Origin: Verrucomicrobiales bacterium
GTDB taxonomy: Bacteria; Verrucomicrobiota; Verrucomicrobiia; Verrucomicrobiales; DEV007
Reading direction: 5' to 3'
Assembly: GCA_030730365.1 (NCBI GenBank)
Contig: JANQVJ010000021.1
Span: 1 to 34,673, forward strand
DNA length: 34,673 bases
The position numbers were made by a program, and so were the translations under genes. Below the pieces are notes generated by a model. The model was not told where the DNA came from. It did no database searches and worked only from the letters and a program-made list of their open reading frames with translations. Position 1 is the first letter of the stretch. The number at the start of each line of letters is the position of its first letter. Below are positions 24,433 through 33,733 of this stretch, in pieces.

Positions 24433-26313
24433 GTGGAACGCGGACTAAAAAATCGACTTGTGGTCGCCTGCCTCGCGCTCGTGCTGGCACTTTCGGCGCT
24501 CAGTCTGAGGCTCTTTCATATAGAGACCTTCAGCGGGGAGAAGCTCAGTGCCGAGGCGCGCTCGCACTACGAGTATAAGGAGACTCTCCCTGCGCGGCGC
24601 GGGCGTATTTTTGACCAGTCGGGTGAGTTACTCGCCCGCAGTCAGACGGTCTTCACGCTGGTGGCGGATTGTCATCATCTGCGCGACCAGATGCTCGCCT
24701 GCATCGGTCTCGGGGCACGTGAAAATGTCTCGCCGCAGACGATCAAAAAACGTTATCTCCCTGATGAGGTTCTCAGTAACTACCGTGAGTATATCGCCGA
24801 GAGTCTCGCGGTGACCCTTCGTCAGCCTCGCCACGAGATCGCGCGGATGCTGAAGGAAAAGAAGGTCGGTGAGGTTGTCCTCGCCCGCGAGATCGAAGAT
24901 GACTTTGCCCGGGAGATCACCGCAATGCTCGATAAAAATGAGATCGGCGGGGTCTACCTGCGCCGCGGCGAGCGGCGTTATTATCCGAGCCCGCTCTCGC
25001 TGACGCAGGTTATCGGGTATGTCGATGAGAACGGGGAAGGTCTCTCCGGAGTCGAGAAGGTCTTCGATGCGGAGATGCAGGGGCGCGCTGGTTACCGCTA
25101 TAGCGAACGCGATCGCAGTCGTCGCGAGATTCATGCCTACCGCGGTCTTCAGGTCGATCCGGTGCCGGGCAAGGATGTTTATCTTTCCATCAACATGGCG
25201 GTCCAGTCTGTTGTTGAGCGCGAGCTTGATGCTGTCATCGACAAATACCGCCCCGAGAAAGTGACGGTTATTTTTATGGATCCTTCCACATCGGAAGTCA
25301 TCGCCATGGCGAGTCGTCCACATTTCGACCTCAGTAATCGAAAGGGGATTCGCGGCATGGAGCCGGTGCGCCGCAATCCGGCCGTGACCGATCTCTATCA
25401 GCCCGGCTCGACCTTCAAGATAGTGGGCTACGGTGGTGCGTTCGATAAGGGGCTCGCCACCCCCTTGACCGAAGTGAATTGCCACATGGGTATCTACACT
25501 CTCGATGGCTTCCCGCTGAAGGATCACCATCCCTACGGGAAGCTCACCGCGCGGACCGCCTTCGCCAAGTCATCGAACATCGGGGCCTACCTCATTGCTC
25601 GTTCGCTCAACAAAGACCTCTTTCACCACTACGTGGAGCAGTTCGGCTTCGGAGAAAAGACGGGCATCGAGCTGACGGCGGAAAGCCCCGGACGCCTTAT
25701 CCCCGTGAGCAAGTGGTCGCGGACCTCTTTTTCCAGCCAGGTGATGGGCTATGAGGTGGCCGTCACGCCGATGCAAATGGCGGCTGCCTACAATGTTATT
25801 GCCAACGGGGGGCTCTATCACACTCCCACGATCCTCCGCGGAGTGAAGAGTGATGCGAAGGACGCTGCAATGGTGAAGGGGCCCGAGCGTCCGGGCCGCA
25901 GGGTGATCGGAGAGAAAGCGGCGCAGCAGGTAATGCAGTGCATGCTCGACACGATGGGGGAACACGGAACTGGAACAAAAGGCGATCTTATTGGCTACAG
26001 TGTCGCCGGGAAGACGGGCACGACCCGCAAGCACGTTGAGAATATCGGTTATGTTAACGGGCGCTACATCGCCTCTTTTGCCGGGTTTCTCCCCGCGCAA
26101 CAGCCGCGGCTCCTCGGACTCATCGTCATCGATGATCCCCGTGCCGACGGCGCCTCGGTTTACGGTGGCGCGGTGGCGGCACCGGTCTTTAAGGCGATTG
26201 CCGAAGAGGCGGTCAAAATCATGGGTATCGAGCCCGATCTTCCGGAGGAGTTGGAAACGGCCACGGCGGCCTCGCTTGCGGCCGCAAACCCATCCGTGGA
26301 GGGCGCGCAATAA
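24433..26313 (+). CDS. ftsI: Penicillin-binding protein 3 / FtsI-type peptidoglycan transpeptidase
   Basis: Class B PBP that cross-links septal peptidoglycan. 626 aa from GTG 24433, with AGGA a few bases upstream. An N-terminal membrane anchor (about residues 9-28) is followed by the PBP dimerisation domain starting at LPARRGRIFDQSGELLARS. The transpeptidase domain has all three active-site motifs: Ser326 in PGSTFK, the SSN triad at 380-382, and Lys527-Thr-Gly in AGKTGTT. PSTSEVIAMASRPHFDLSNR, QVMGYEVAVTPMQMAAAY and YIASFAGFLP are further FtsI-like segments. There is no C-terminal PASTA domain; the tail is Ala/Glu-rich. Located between ftsL and murE as in a canonical dcw cluster. Confidence 0.94.
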   Translation: MERGLKNRLVVACLALVLALSALSLRLFHIETFSGEKLSAEARSHYEYKETLPARRGRIFDQSGELLARSQTVFTLVADCHHLRDQMLACIGLGARENVSPQTIKKRYLPDEVLSNYREYIAESLAVTLRQPRHEIARMLKEKKVGEVVLAREIEDDFAREITAMLDKNEIGGVYLRRGERRYYPSPLSLTQVIGYVDENGEGLSGVEKVFDAEMQGRAGYRYSERDRSRREIHAYRGLQVDPVPGKDVYLSINMAVQSVVERELDAVIDKYRPEKVTVIFMDPSTSEVIAMASRPHFDLSNRKGIRGMEPVRRNPAVTDLYQPGSTFKIVGYGGAFDKGLATPLTEVNCHMGIYTLDGFPLKDHHPYGKLTARTAFAKSSNIGAYLIARSLNKDLFHHYVEQFGFGEKTGIELTAESPGRLIPVSKWSRTSFSSQVMGYEVAVTPMQMAAAYNVIANGGLYHTPTILRGVKSDAKDAAMVKGPERPGRRVIGEKAAQQVMQCMLDTMGEHGTGTKGDLIGYSVAGKTGTTRKHVENIGYVNGRYIASFAGFLPAQQPRLLGLIVIDDPRADGASVYGGAVAAPVFKAIAEEAVKIMGIEPDLPEELETATAASLAAANPSVEGAQ

Positions 26314-26316
26314 ACG

Positions 26317-27804
26317 ATGAGACTGGCAGACGTCATTGATTCAGTTTATGTGAAACACGTCGCGGGAACGCTCGAGGTCGATGTGACCGGGGTGTATTAC
26401 GATTCGCGTCAGGTGAAGCCGGGCGGGGTCTTCTGTGCACTCAAAGGCGGCGGTCGCGATGGACACGACTACCTCGATGCGGCGATCGAGAACGGCGCCG
26501 TTGCGATCATTTCCGAGTTACCGAATCCCGCCGCTTTCTCCGCTACCTGGTTGCAGGTCGGTGACGCGCGGTCCGCAATGGCTCTGGTCGCGGCCAATTT
26601 CGAGGGACAGCCCACTCTGGAGCTTCCCGTGATCGGCGTGACCGGGACAAACGGGAAAACGACTACGGCGTTTCTCATTCACCATCTCCTCACGTCCATC
26701 GTTCATCGAGCCGGGCTCATCGGGACGATCCATTACTCGACCGGCGACGCAGTCGTCGAGGCGCCCCACACCACTCCCGAGTCGCCTGACCTGCAGCACC
26801 TCATCCGCGAGATGTGCGACGGGGATTGCCGCGCCTTGGTCATGGAAGTCTCCTCACACGGGCTCGCCCAGCGCCGGGTCACCGGTGTCAGCTTCGATGT
26901 CGGGATTTTCACCAATTTGACCCAGGATCACCTCGACTATCATCGCACGATGGACGCCTATTTTGAGGCAAAGCGTTCTCTCTTTGAGCAGATCGACAAC
27001 GACCCCCGCAAGAATGGCGTTGCAATCATTAACGCTGACGATGTCTACGGTGATCGCCTCAACAAGACCCGCTTCGAGCGAATTAAAAAATACACCTACG
27101 GTCGCTCGGCCAACGTCGATTTCCAGGCCAGCGAGATTCGTTCTGACTTCAACGGCACTCAGTTCAAGCTCACCTTTAAGGAGCGCCAGTTTCTTGTGCG
27201 CATCCCGCTGATCGGTTCGTTCAACGTTTACAACGCCGTCGCGGCGATCGCGGCCGGCTATGCGATTGGTCTTAACCTGCGCGAGGTGATTGCAAAAATA
27301 GCCGACGCGCCTCAGGTGCCCGGACGACTCGAGGCGGTCAGCGCCCGTCAGATCAACTACCGGGTTTTCGTCGACTACGCCCACACGCCCGACGCGCTCG
27401 TTAATGTCCTCACCACTTTGCGCGCCCTTCAGCCTGCCCGCATCATCACAGTCTTCGGATGTGGCGGCGATCGTGACATGAGCAAACGCGCCCCCATGGC
27501 TGCTGCCGCCGAAGCGGGGAGCGATCTTTGCATTCTCACTTCGGACAATCCCCGCACCGAGGAGCCGCGTCAGATCCTCGCGGACGCCGTGAAAGGATTC
27601 CTCGGTTCCGCCTACGAAGTGGTCGAAGACCGTCGTGTCGCGATCAAGCGGGCGATCTCGCTTGCCGGCGAGCGGGACATCATTCTCATCGCAGGCAAGG
27701 GACACGAGGCCTACCAGGAGATCAACGGCTTCCGTCACGACTTCGACGACCGCCTCATTGCGGCCGGATTCATCACTGAAAAATCGGAAGGAGGAGGCCG
27801 ATGA
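26317..27804 (+). CDS. murE: UDP-MurNAc-L-Ala-D-Glu:meso-diaminopimelate ligase
   Basis: ATP-dependent Mur ligase adding the third amino acid of the stem peptide. 495 aa. Domain 1 holds VTGVYYDSRQVKPGGVFCALKG. The ATP loop is VIGVTGTNGKTTTAFLI. LVMEVSSHGLAQRRV, IFTNLTQDHLDYHRTMDAYFEAK and VDYAHTPDAL follow. The C-terminal specificity loop is SDNPRTEEP: the DNPR motif marks meso-DAP as substrate rather than lysine. This implies a Gram-negative type wall. Start ATG 26317, 3 nt after ftsI; the end overlaps murF by 4 nt (ATGA). Confidence 0.96.
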   Translation: MRLADVIDSVYVKHVAGTLEVDVTGVYYDSRQVKPGGVFCALKGGGRDGHDYLDAAIENGAVAIISELPNPAAFSATWLQVGDARSAMALVAANFEGQPTLELPVIGVTGTNGKTTTAFLIHHLLTSIVHRAGLIGTIHYSTGDAVVEAPHTTPESPDLQHLIREMCDGDCRALVMEVSSHGLAQRRVTGVSFDVGIFTNLTQDHLDYHRTMDAYFEAKRSLFEQIDNDPRKNGVAIINADDVYGDRLNKTRFERIKKYTYGRSANVDFQASEIRSDFNGTQFKLTFKERQFLVRIPLIGSFNVYNAVAAIAAGYAIGLNLREVIAKIADAPQVPGRLEAVSARQINYRVFVDYAHTPDALVNVLTTLRALQPARIITVFGCGGDRDMSKRAPMAAAAEAGSDLCILTSDNPRTEEPRQILADAVKGFLGSAYEVVEDRRVAIKRAISLAGERDIILIAGKGHEAYQEINGFRHDFDDRLIAAGFITEKSEGGGR

Positions 27805-29168
27805 AATCGCTTACGCTTTCGCAAATCGCTTTGTGGACCGACGGAGCTCTCATCCAGGGTGTCCCCGCGCAGATCGTGACCTCGCTCACGACGGACTCGC
27901 GCAAGGCTGCTCCCGGCGGGATTTTCGTCGCGCTGAAAGGCGAGCGTCACGACGCGCACCAGTTCCTCGGCGATGTCGCTGCGGCCGGTGCCACGGCCGT
28001 TCTCGTGCACGCGCTGCCAGCCGAGACCGAGTCATACACTGGCGGAGTGATTCGGGTGAAGGACACCCTCAAGGCATTGCAGTCGCTCGCCTATCATCAC
28101 CGCAAAGCTTCCCCCGATCTTTTTGTCGTCGGCGTCACCGGGAGCAACGGCAAGACTTCGACGAAGGACTTCCTCAGTGCCGTTCTCGCCGAAGGAGGAC
28201 AGGTCAACCGCACCGCCGGTAATCTTAACAATCACATCGGTCTCCCCCTCACGATTCTTTCCGGCGGGGAGGGGGACCGCTTCGCTGTCTGGGAAATGGG
28301 GATGAATCACCCCGGCGAGATCGAGGTCCTCGCCGAGATCGCGCGTCCCGATGCTGCCGTCATCACGAACATCGGCACCGCCCACATCGAGCACATGGGC
28401 ACCCGTGAGGCGATCGCTCTTGAAAAGTCCTCTCTCCCCGCAGCGGTTCCCGCCTCGGGCTACTGCGTCATGCCCGCGTCGGATGACTACTACGATTTCG
28501 TAAAGGCAAACGTCACCTGCGAGATGGTCCCTGTCGGTATCGGCAAAGGGTCGGTCCGCGCCGATTCGCTCGTTGCTGATAGTGATGGACGGATGCGCTT
28601 CGATCTATGTTCCGACTACGGCGACGCTGTCGAAGTCATCCTGCCGGTGCGCGGAGATCACATGGTCATGAACGCTCTCCTCGCTGCCGCCGTCGGTCTG
28701 CGCCAGGGGATTCCGCCTCTCGCGGTGGCAGCCGCCCTTTCACGGGTACGACTCACCCATGGACGCCTCGAGGAGCGGACCGTGCGCGGCATCTCGTTCA
28801 TCGACGACAGCTACAATGCTAATCCCGATTCCATGCTTGCCGCTTTGCGCACCCTGCAGGCAGCAGAGGTGAAGGGGCGCAGGGTGGCTGTGTTAGGCTT
28901 CATGGGGGAACTTGGTGAGTTCGAAGTGCCCGAGCACCACCGCCTTGGTGAGCGTGTCGTCTCCCACGGCATCGATGCCCTTGTCACCGTGACGTCCCGC
29001 GCCGCTCTCATCAACGAAAGAGCCGCCGGGATCGGGATGAATCTTAACTTTGAAACTCACGCCGCCGCCGCCGATTTTCTCCGCGATTACCTCACTGAGG
29101 GTGACCTCGTCCTTGTCAAAGGAAGCCGCTCCGCCGGGATGGAGCAGGTCATCGCCCATCTCATTTGA
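27801..29168 (+). CDS. murF: UDP-MurNAc-tripeptide:D-Ala-D-Ala ligase
   Basis: Mur ligase that completes the pentapeptide. 455 aa. It starts MKSLTLSQIALWTDGALIQG. Motifs are TTDSRKAAPGGIFVALKGERHDAHQFL, the ATP loop VVGVTGSNGKTSTKDFL, NLNNHIGLPLTIL, WEMGMNHPGEIEVLAEIARPDAAVITNIGTAHIEHMGTREAIALEKSSL, FIDDSYNANPDSMLAALRTL and VKGSRSAGMEQV. The start is coupled to murE by a 4-nt overlap. Its TGA overlaps the TTG at which mraY could start. Confidence 0.95.
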   Translation: MKSLTLSQIALWTDGALIQGVPAQIVTSLTTDSRKAAPGGIFVALKGERHDAHQFLGDVAAAGATAVLVHALPAETESYTGGVIRVKDTLKALQSLAYHHRKASPDLFVVGVTGSNGKTSTKDFLSAVLAEGGQVNRTAGNLNNHIGLPLTILSGGEGDRFAVWEMGMNHPGEIEVLAEIARPDAAVITNIGTAHIEHMGTREAIALEKSSLPAAVPASGYCVMPASDDYYDFVKANVTCEMVPVGIGKGSVRADSLVADSDGRMRFDLCSDYGDAVEVILPVRGDHMVMNALLAAAVGLRQGIPPLAVAAALSRVRLTHGRLEERTVRGISFIDDSYNANPDSMLAALRTLQAAEVKGRRVAVLGFMGELGEFEVPEHHRLGERVVSHGIDALVTVTSRAALINERAAGIGMNLNFETHAAAADFLRDYLTEGDLVLVKGSRSAGMEQVIAHLI

Positions 29169-29176
29169 CCACCGCC

Positions 29177-30289
29177 ATGTTGTATTACCTTCATCTTCTC
29201 AAAGATTCGTCTGAGTTTTTCGACATCCTCAATGTCTTCCAGTATCAGACCTTCCGCGCGGCAGGGGCCTGTCTCACGGCTTTCCTCATTTCGGTGCTGT
29301 TGGGCAACCGCGTCATCCTCAAGCTCACCTCGCTCAAGATCGGGCAGCCCATCCGCACGAAGGAAGAAGTCCACCGTCTCGCCGAGCTGCATGGCATCAA
29401 GACCGGCACCCCCACGATGGGCGGTATCCTGATCGTCGGCGCCGTCCTTGCCGCGACCGTACTCTGGGCCCGCCTCTCGAATCCTTTCATCCAGACGCTC
29501 GTCTTCGTCGCGATCACGACCGGCCTGCTCGGTTTCCTCGATGACTGGCGCAAGGTGAAAAAGAAAAACTCCGCCGGGGTGAGCGGGCGTTTTAAGCTGC
29601 TCGTCCAGTTCCTCGTAGCCGGCGTCGCCGTGGGGTATCTCTATATCCTGCCGGAGACTTCGGAATACATCCGCCAACTCTACCTTCCCTCGCTGAAATA
29701 CCCCATCATCGGGGACATGGGTATCTTCACCCTCGTCCTGCTCCCGCTCGTCATCGTCGGTGCCTCCAATGCGGTGAACCTCACCGATGGGCTCGACGGT
29801 CTCGCCTCGGGCTGCACCGTCACGACCGGGCTCGCCTACGGCATCCTCACCTACGTCGCCGGACACCAGATCCTCGCGGAGGATTACCTCTTTGTTCCCT
29901 TCCACCCCGCCGCCGGCGAGGTCTCCATCTTCTGCGCCGGACTCGTCGGCGCGGCCCTCGGATTCCTCTGGTTCAATTGCCACCCCGCCCGCGTCTTCAT
30001 GGGCGACACCGGCTCGCTCTCTATCGGCGGCATGCTCGGCATGATCGCGATTTGCTGCAAGCAGGAGCTCCTCCTCGTCGTCATCGGCTTCGTCTTTGTG
30101 ATGGAGGCCATGTCCGTCATCCTCCAGGTCGCGAGCTTCAAGCTCACCGGGAAACGCATCTTTAAAATGTCACCCATTCACCATCACTTCGAACTCCTCG
30201 GCTGGGAGGAAAGCAAAGTGATCAACCGCTTTTGGATCATCTCCATCATCTCCGCCATGGTCGGACTGATGACGCTGAAACTCCGTTAG
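29177..30289 (+). CDS. mraY: Phospho-N-acetylmuramoyl-pentapeptide transferase
   Basis: Membrane enzyme that moves phospho-MurNAc-pentapeptide onto undecaprenyl phosphate to make lipid I. 370 aa from ATG 29177, starting MLYYLHLLKDSSEFFDILNVFQYQTFRAAGA. A TTG at 29165 overlapping the murF stop would add four residues. About ten hydrophobic helices are present. Motifs are GTPTMGGILIV, GFLDDWRKVKKKNSAGVSGRFKLLVQ, SNAVNLTDGLDGLASG, FMGDTGSLSIGG and the HHHFELLGW loop. The order murF-mraY-murD is canonical. Confidence 0.96.
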   Translation: MLYYLHLLKDSSEFFDILNVFQYQTFRAAGACLTAFLISVLLGNRVILKLTSLKIGQPIRTKEEVHRLAELHGIKTGTPTMGGILIVGAVLAATVLWARLSNPFIQTLVFVAITTGLLGFLDDWRKVKKKNSAGVSGRFKLLVQFLVAGVAVGYLYILPETSEYIRQLYLPSLKYPIIGDMGIFTLVLLPLVIVGASNAVNLTDGLDGLASGCTVTTGLAYGILTYVAGHQILAEDYLFVPFHPAAGEVSIFCAGLVGAALGFLWFNCHPARVFMGDTGSLSIGGMLGMIAICCKQELLLVVIGFVFVMEAMSVILQVASFKLTGKRIFKMSPIHHHFELLGWEESKVINRFWIISIISAMVGLMTLKLR

Positions 30290-30306
30290 GAAAAATCGTT
30301 TAGAAA

Positions 30307-31644
30307 ATGGACTTGCAGGGAAAACGTATCGCCGTTCTCGGAGCGGGCAGCAGTGGTTACGCCGCCGCCGCCCTCGCCGTGTCGCGTGGTGCCCTCGTCG
30401 AGGCCTACGACAGCGGCAGCGCTGACAAGCTCGCGCCCGCCGTCGCGAAGTTCGCCGCCTTCGGCGTCACCCTCACCTGCGGAGACGCCGCCCTCGCCCC
30501 GACCGGACCTTTTGACCTCACCGTCATCAGCCCCGGGATTGACACCGCCTGGCCCATCGCTGTCGCATTCACCGCCGTCTCGAGCGAACTCATCGGCGAG
30601 ATCGAGTTTGCCGACCGTCTTTGCGATGTCCCCGTCATCGCCATCACCGGCACGAACGGAAAGACCACCACGACCGCCCTCATCACCGCGATGCTCAATG
30701 CCTGCGGGCTCAAGGCGATCGCCGCCGGGAACATCGGCCTCGCCTACAGTGAGGTCGTCCTCTCCGGCGAGCGCTACGACTGGATCGTTCTCGAGGTCAG
30801 CTCCTTCCAGCTCGAGACCATCGTTAACTTCGCCCCGCAAATCGCCGTCTGGATGAACTTTGCACCCGACCACATGGATCGCTACGCGACCCTCGCCGAC
30901 TACTACGCGGCGAAATACCGTCTCTTTGAAAATCTCACCGCGTCCTCTCTCGTCATTCACCAGCTCGAGTGCGATCTCGGCGCGCTGTCCGGCGAGATCG
31001 TGACCTTCTCCGCCTTCGCGGACGGTGGACGCTTCCGCTACGGGCAGGGGAGCATCCACGATCAGGAGAGCGGATCCGTCTTTCCCTTTTCCGAAGGCAC
31101 CCTTCAGGGCAAGCACAATGCGGAGAATGTCATGGCCGCCCTCGCCGTCGCGAGCCACCTCGGTCTTCCCCGCGAAGCGGTCGCGCCGGCCATCAACACC
31201 TTTCAGGCTCCACCGCACCGTTGCGAAAAAGTAGTGACGAGAAACGGCGTCCTCTACCTCAACGATTCCAAGTCAACGAACCTGCACTCCCTCGAGAGCG
31301 CCCTCATGGGGCAGGAGCGTCCCGTCGTCCTCATCGTCGGTGGCAAAAACAAAGGACTCGACTTCAGCGAACTGCGCGAGGTCGCCGCACGCACCGCCCG
31401 TGTCGCCGTCTGTATCGGTGAGATCGCGCAGGACATCGCGACCGCCTGGGACGGAGCCGTGCCCTGCCACCTCGCTGCCGATCTCCCCGCCGCCGTGGAA
31501 CTCGCCTCGGACCTCGCTGTGCCCGGTGACGTCGTCCTCTTTTCCCCCGGCACCTCCAGCTTCGACATGTTCAGCGGATACGAGGCCCGCGGAATCGCCT
31601 TCCGTGAGGCCGTCGCCGCCCCCGTGGCCCCCGGCCGTGTCTGA
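30307..31644 (+). CDS. murD: UDP-MurNAc-L-alanine:D-glutamate ligase
   Basis: Cytoplasmic Mur ligase adding D-Glu. 445 aa. It begins MDLQGKRIAVLGAGSSGYAAAALAVSRG, the Rossmann-like domain 1. VISPGIDTAWP, the ATP loop VIAITGTNGKTTTTALI, GNIGLAYSEV, VLEVSSFQLETI, NFAPDHMDRYATLADYYAAKYRLF, HNAENVMAALAVA, PHRCEKVVTRNGVLYLNDSKSTNLHSLESAL and LFSPGTSSFDMF are all typical. The gap to mraY is 17 nt, and a LysM protein follows after 31 nt. Confidence 0.95.
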   Translation: MDLQGKRIAVLGAGSSGYAAAALAVSRGALVEAYDSGSADKLAPAVAKFAAFGVTLTCGDAALAPTGPFDLTVISPGIDTAWPIAVAFTAVSSELIGEIEFADRLCDVPVIAITGTNGKTTTTALITAMLNACGLKAIAAGNIGLAYSEVVLSGERYDWIVLEVSSFQLETIVNFAPQIAVWMNFAPDHMDRYATLADYYAAKYRLFENLTASSLVIHQLECDLGALSGEIVTFSAFADGGRFRYGQGSIHDQESGSVFPFSEGTLQGKHNAENVMAALAVASHLGLPREAVAPAINTFQAPPHRCEKVVTRNGVLYLNDSKSTNLHSLESALMGQERPVVLIVGGKNKGLDFSELREVAARTARVAVCIGEIAQDIATAWDGAVPCHLAADLPAAVELASDLAVPGDVVLFSPGTSSFDMFSGYEARGIAFREAVAAPVAPGRV

Positions 31645-31675
31645 TTTTCCTTTCCACCAACAACCAACGACAACC

Positions 31676-32476
31676 ATGAGCAACAATAGAAGAAACCGGA
31701 GAACCGCAAAGGGCACCCGCAACGGCATCCTCGGAAAAGCCCGCGCCCAGATGAAACTCGCTGCGAACGTCACCGAGGAGCAGGACTGGTATCTCGACAC
31801 CCCCGACGTGCGGCTCACCCGCATTTTCACCGTCATCCTGCTTCTCCACGTCGTCGCCATCGGAGGCATCCTTGCATTCAAGATGGTCGACAAGGCCTCC
31901 GAGACCAGCGGGATCAAGATCAGCACCGCCCGGCAGAACTTCGAGTCCGCCGTGCAGGAGGCAAAAGAACTCGCCGTTGCCGTTCCAGTCGCAATCCCCG
32001 TCGCCGCTCCGGTCGAGATCCCTGCTCGTCATGCTCCAGCTGCGCCACTCCTTTTTGATCCTTCCAAGAGTCAGTACAAAGTGCTCGCCGGTGACAAACT
32101 CCCGGAAATCGCGGCGCAACTCGGCGTGACCCTCGATGCGCTCAAAGCGAAGAATGCCATCATCTCGAACAACGAACTCTATCCCGGGCGCGTCCTTGAT
32201 ATTCCCGGGAAAGACGAGCCCGTCGCGACGGCAACCTCTGCCGCTACTCCCGTCGCGCAGCCGATAGCCGCGCTGGCCGCTGCTCCCGTTCCCGAGACAC
32301 CAGCGCCTGCTGCCTCCGCCACGCCTTCCACCTATCAGGTGAAACCCGGCGACACCGCCTGGGCCATCTCGCGCAAGTTTAACGTCCCCTTCAACCGCCT
32401 CATGAGCGAGAACGGAATCAAAAACGCCGAAGCCCTCCAAATCGGCCAGCAACTCCGCATCCCCGCGGGTAATTGA
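31676..32476 (+). CDS. LysM-domain membrane-anchored protein within the dcw cluster
   Basis: 266-aa bitopic protein. The cytoplasmic N-terminus is very basic (NNRRNRRTAKGTRNGILGKARAQ). One transmembrane helix lies near residues 46-67 (RIFTVILLLHVVAIGGILAF). Two LysM domains follow: QYKVLAGDKLPEIAAQLGVTLDALKAKNAI...PGRVLDIP and TYQVKPGDTAWAISRKFNVPFNRLMSENGI...IGQQLRIP. They are separated by an Ala/Pro/Val-rich linker. LysM domains bind N-acetylglucosamine glycans, so this should tether the envelope to peptidoglycan. Its place between murD and ftsW suggests a role in septal wall synthesis. The open frame continues upstream into murD, but ATG 31676 is the first start outside it. Confidence 0.88.
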   Translation: MSNNRRNRRTAKGTRNGILGKARAQMKLAANVTEEQDWYLDTPDVRLTRIFTVILLLHVVAIGGILAFKMVDKASETSGIKISTARQNFESAVQEAKELAVAVPVAIPVAAPVEIPARHAPAAPLLFDPSKSQYKVLAGDKLPEIAAQLGVTLDALKAKNAIISNNELYPGRVLDIPGKDEPVATATSAATPVAQPIAALAAAPVPETPAPAASATPSTYQVKPGDTAWAISRKFNVPFNRLMSENGIKNAEALQIGQQLRIPAGN

Positions 32477-32519
32477 TCCAAACACGGCCCCGCTAAACAG
32501 CCAACTGCTAAAAATCCAG

Positions 32520-33665
32520 ATGCACCGCAAAAGTATTGCCCTCCTCCTCTCCTCCGTGTCATTTCTCATCATCGTGGGATTCGTCATGTTGATCAGCACG
32601 TGCATCTTCAGTGCCCATGCCGACGCGGACGACGGGTATCGCGAGGCCAAGCGTCAGGCGGTCTGGCTCGTTCTCGGGCTGGGGGTGTGTTGGTTCGCAG
32701 CGGTGACTGATTTCCGCTTCTGGAAGCGCCACGTCTGGTGGCTCTATGCCGGAGTCTGCTTCTTTCTGGCCCTTTGTTATCTCCCTGGTGTTGGCATGGA
32801 GATCAACGGAGAGCGTCGTTGGATCGGGCTTGGCCCGCTCCAGGTCCAGCCGTCCGAAGTCGGGAAGTTCGGCGTTATCGTCTTCCTCGCCTACTGGTTC
32901 TCGCGTCATCCCGATTGCGGGAAGGAGTTCCTTCGCGGTTTTGCTATTCCTCTCGGCATTATCGCGCTGCCTCTTGGCCTCATTCTCTTTGAGGTCGACA
33001 TCGGCACCACCAGCGTGCTCGCGACCACCGCGGTTCTCGTGCTTTTTGTGGCGGGAACGAATTGGAAATACCTCACCGGTTTGGGAATGGCGGGCTTCAT
33101 CACCTTCCTCGGCATGCTCAGCTACGCCCCCGACCGCATGACCCGTGTTCTCGCTTTCCTCGATCCCGAGAAATACCGCCTCGGAGCCGGATTCCAGCAG
33201 TGGATCTCCCTCATGGCAATCGGCTCCGGAGGCATGTCCGGACGCGGGGTAGGGGAGGGGCGTCTCAAGATGCTCTACATGCCCTTTGCCCACACCGACT
33301 TTATCTTTCCCATGATAGGCGAAGAGCTCGGACTCGTCTTTACCATTCTCGTCATCGTCGCCTTCATTACCATCGCGGTCTCTGGCTTCATCATCGCCTT
33401 TCATTCCCCTGATCGCTTCGGGACTCTCCTTGCCATTGGTCTCGTGGGATTCATCTCCCTCCAGGCTTTCGTGAATATCGGTGTCAGTATCTCCATCCTT
33501 CCGAATAAAGGACTCACTCTGCCCTTCGTCAGCTATGGTGGATCGTCGTTGGTGATGGCGCTGCTCGTTGTCGGTATTCTCATCAATATCTACCGACAGG
33601 GGAGAAGTGAGAAAGAAGAAGCGCGGGACTGGGTGCAGAGACGGCGGGTCACGCCACGGGTGTGA
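32520..33665 (+). CDS. ftsW: FtsW-type SEDS glycosyltransferase
   Basis: Polytopic SEDS protein that polymerises lipid II at the septum with FtsI. 381 aa with about ten predicted membrane segments. Characteristic segments are INGERRWIGLGPLQVQPSEVGKFGVIVFLAYW, GLILFEVDIGTTSVLATTAVLVLFVAG, YRLGAGFQQWISLMAIGSGGMSGRGVGEGRLKMLYMPFAHTDFIFPMIGEELGLV, and NIGVSISILPNKGLTLPFVSYGGSSLVMALLVVGILINI. Position next to the mur genes and ftsI favours FtsW over RodA. It is the last recognisable gene of the cluster: murG and murC, which usually follow, are not found in the remaining 1 kb. Confidence 0.93.
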   Translation: MHRKSIALLLSSVSFLIIVGFVMLISTCIFSAHADADDGYREAKRQAVWLVLGLGVCWFAAVTDFRFWKRHVWWLYAGVCFFLALCYLPGVGMEINGERRWIGLGPLQVQPSEVGKFGVIVFLAYWFSRHPDCGKEFLRGFAIPLGIIALPLGLILFEVDIGTTSVLATTAVLVLFVAGTNWKYLTGLGMAGFITFLGMLSYAPDRMTRVLAFLDPEKYRLGAGFQQWISLMAIGSGGMSGRGVGEGRLKMLYMPFAHTDFIFPMIGEELGLVFTILVIVAFITIAVSGFIIAFHSPDRFGTLLAIGLVGFISLQAFVNIGVSISILPNKGLTLPFVSYGGSSLVMALLVVGILINIYRQGRSEKEEARDWVQRRRVTPRV

Positions 33666-33733
33666 GAGAGGCGCCTACGGGAAGAGGAGGGGCAACTGTC
33701 GAGCTTACCGCGGAAGAATAGAGTGAGCACTCG

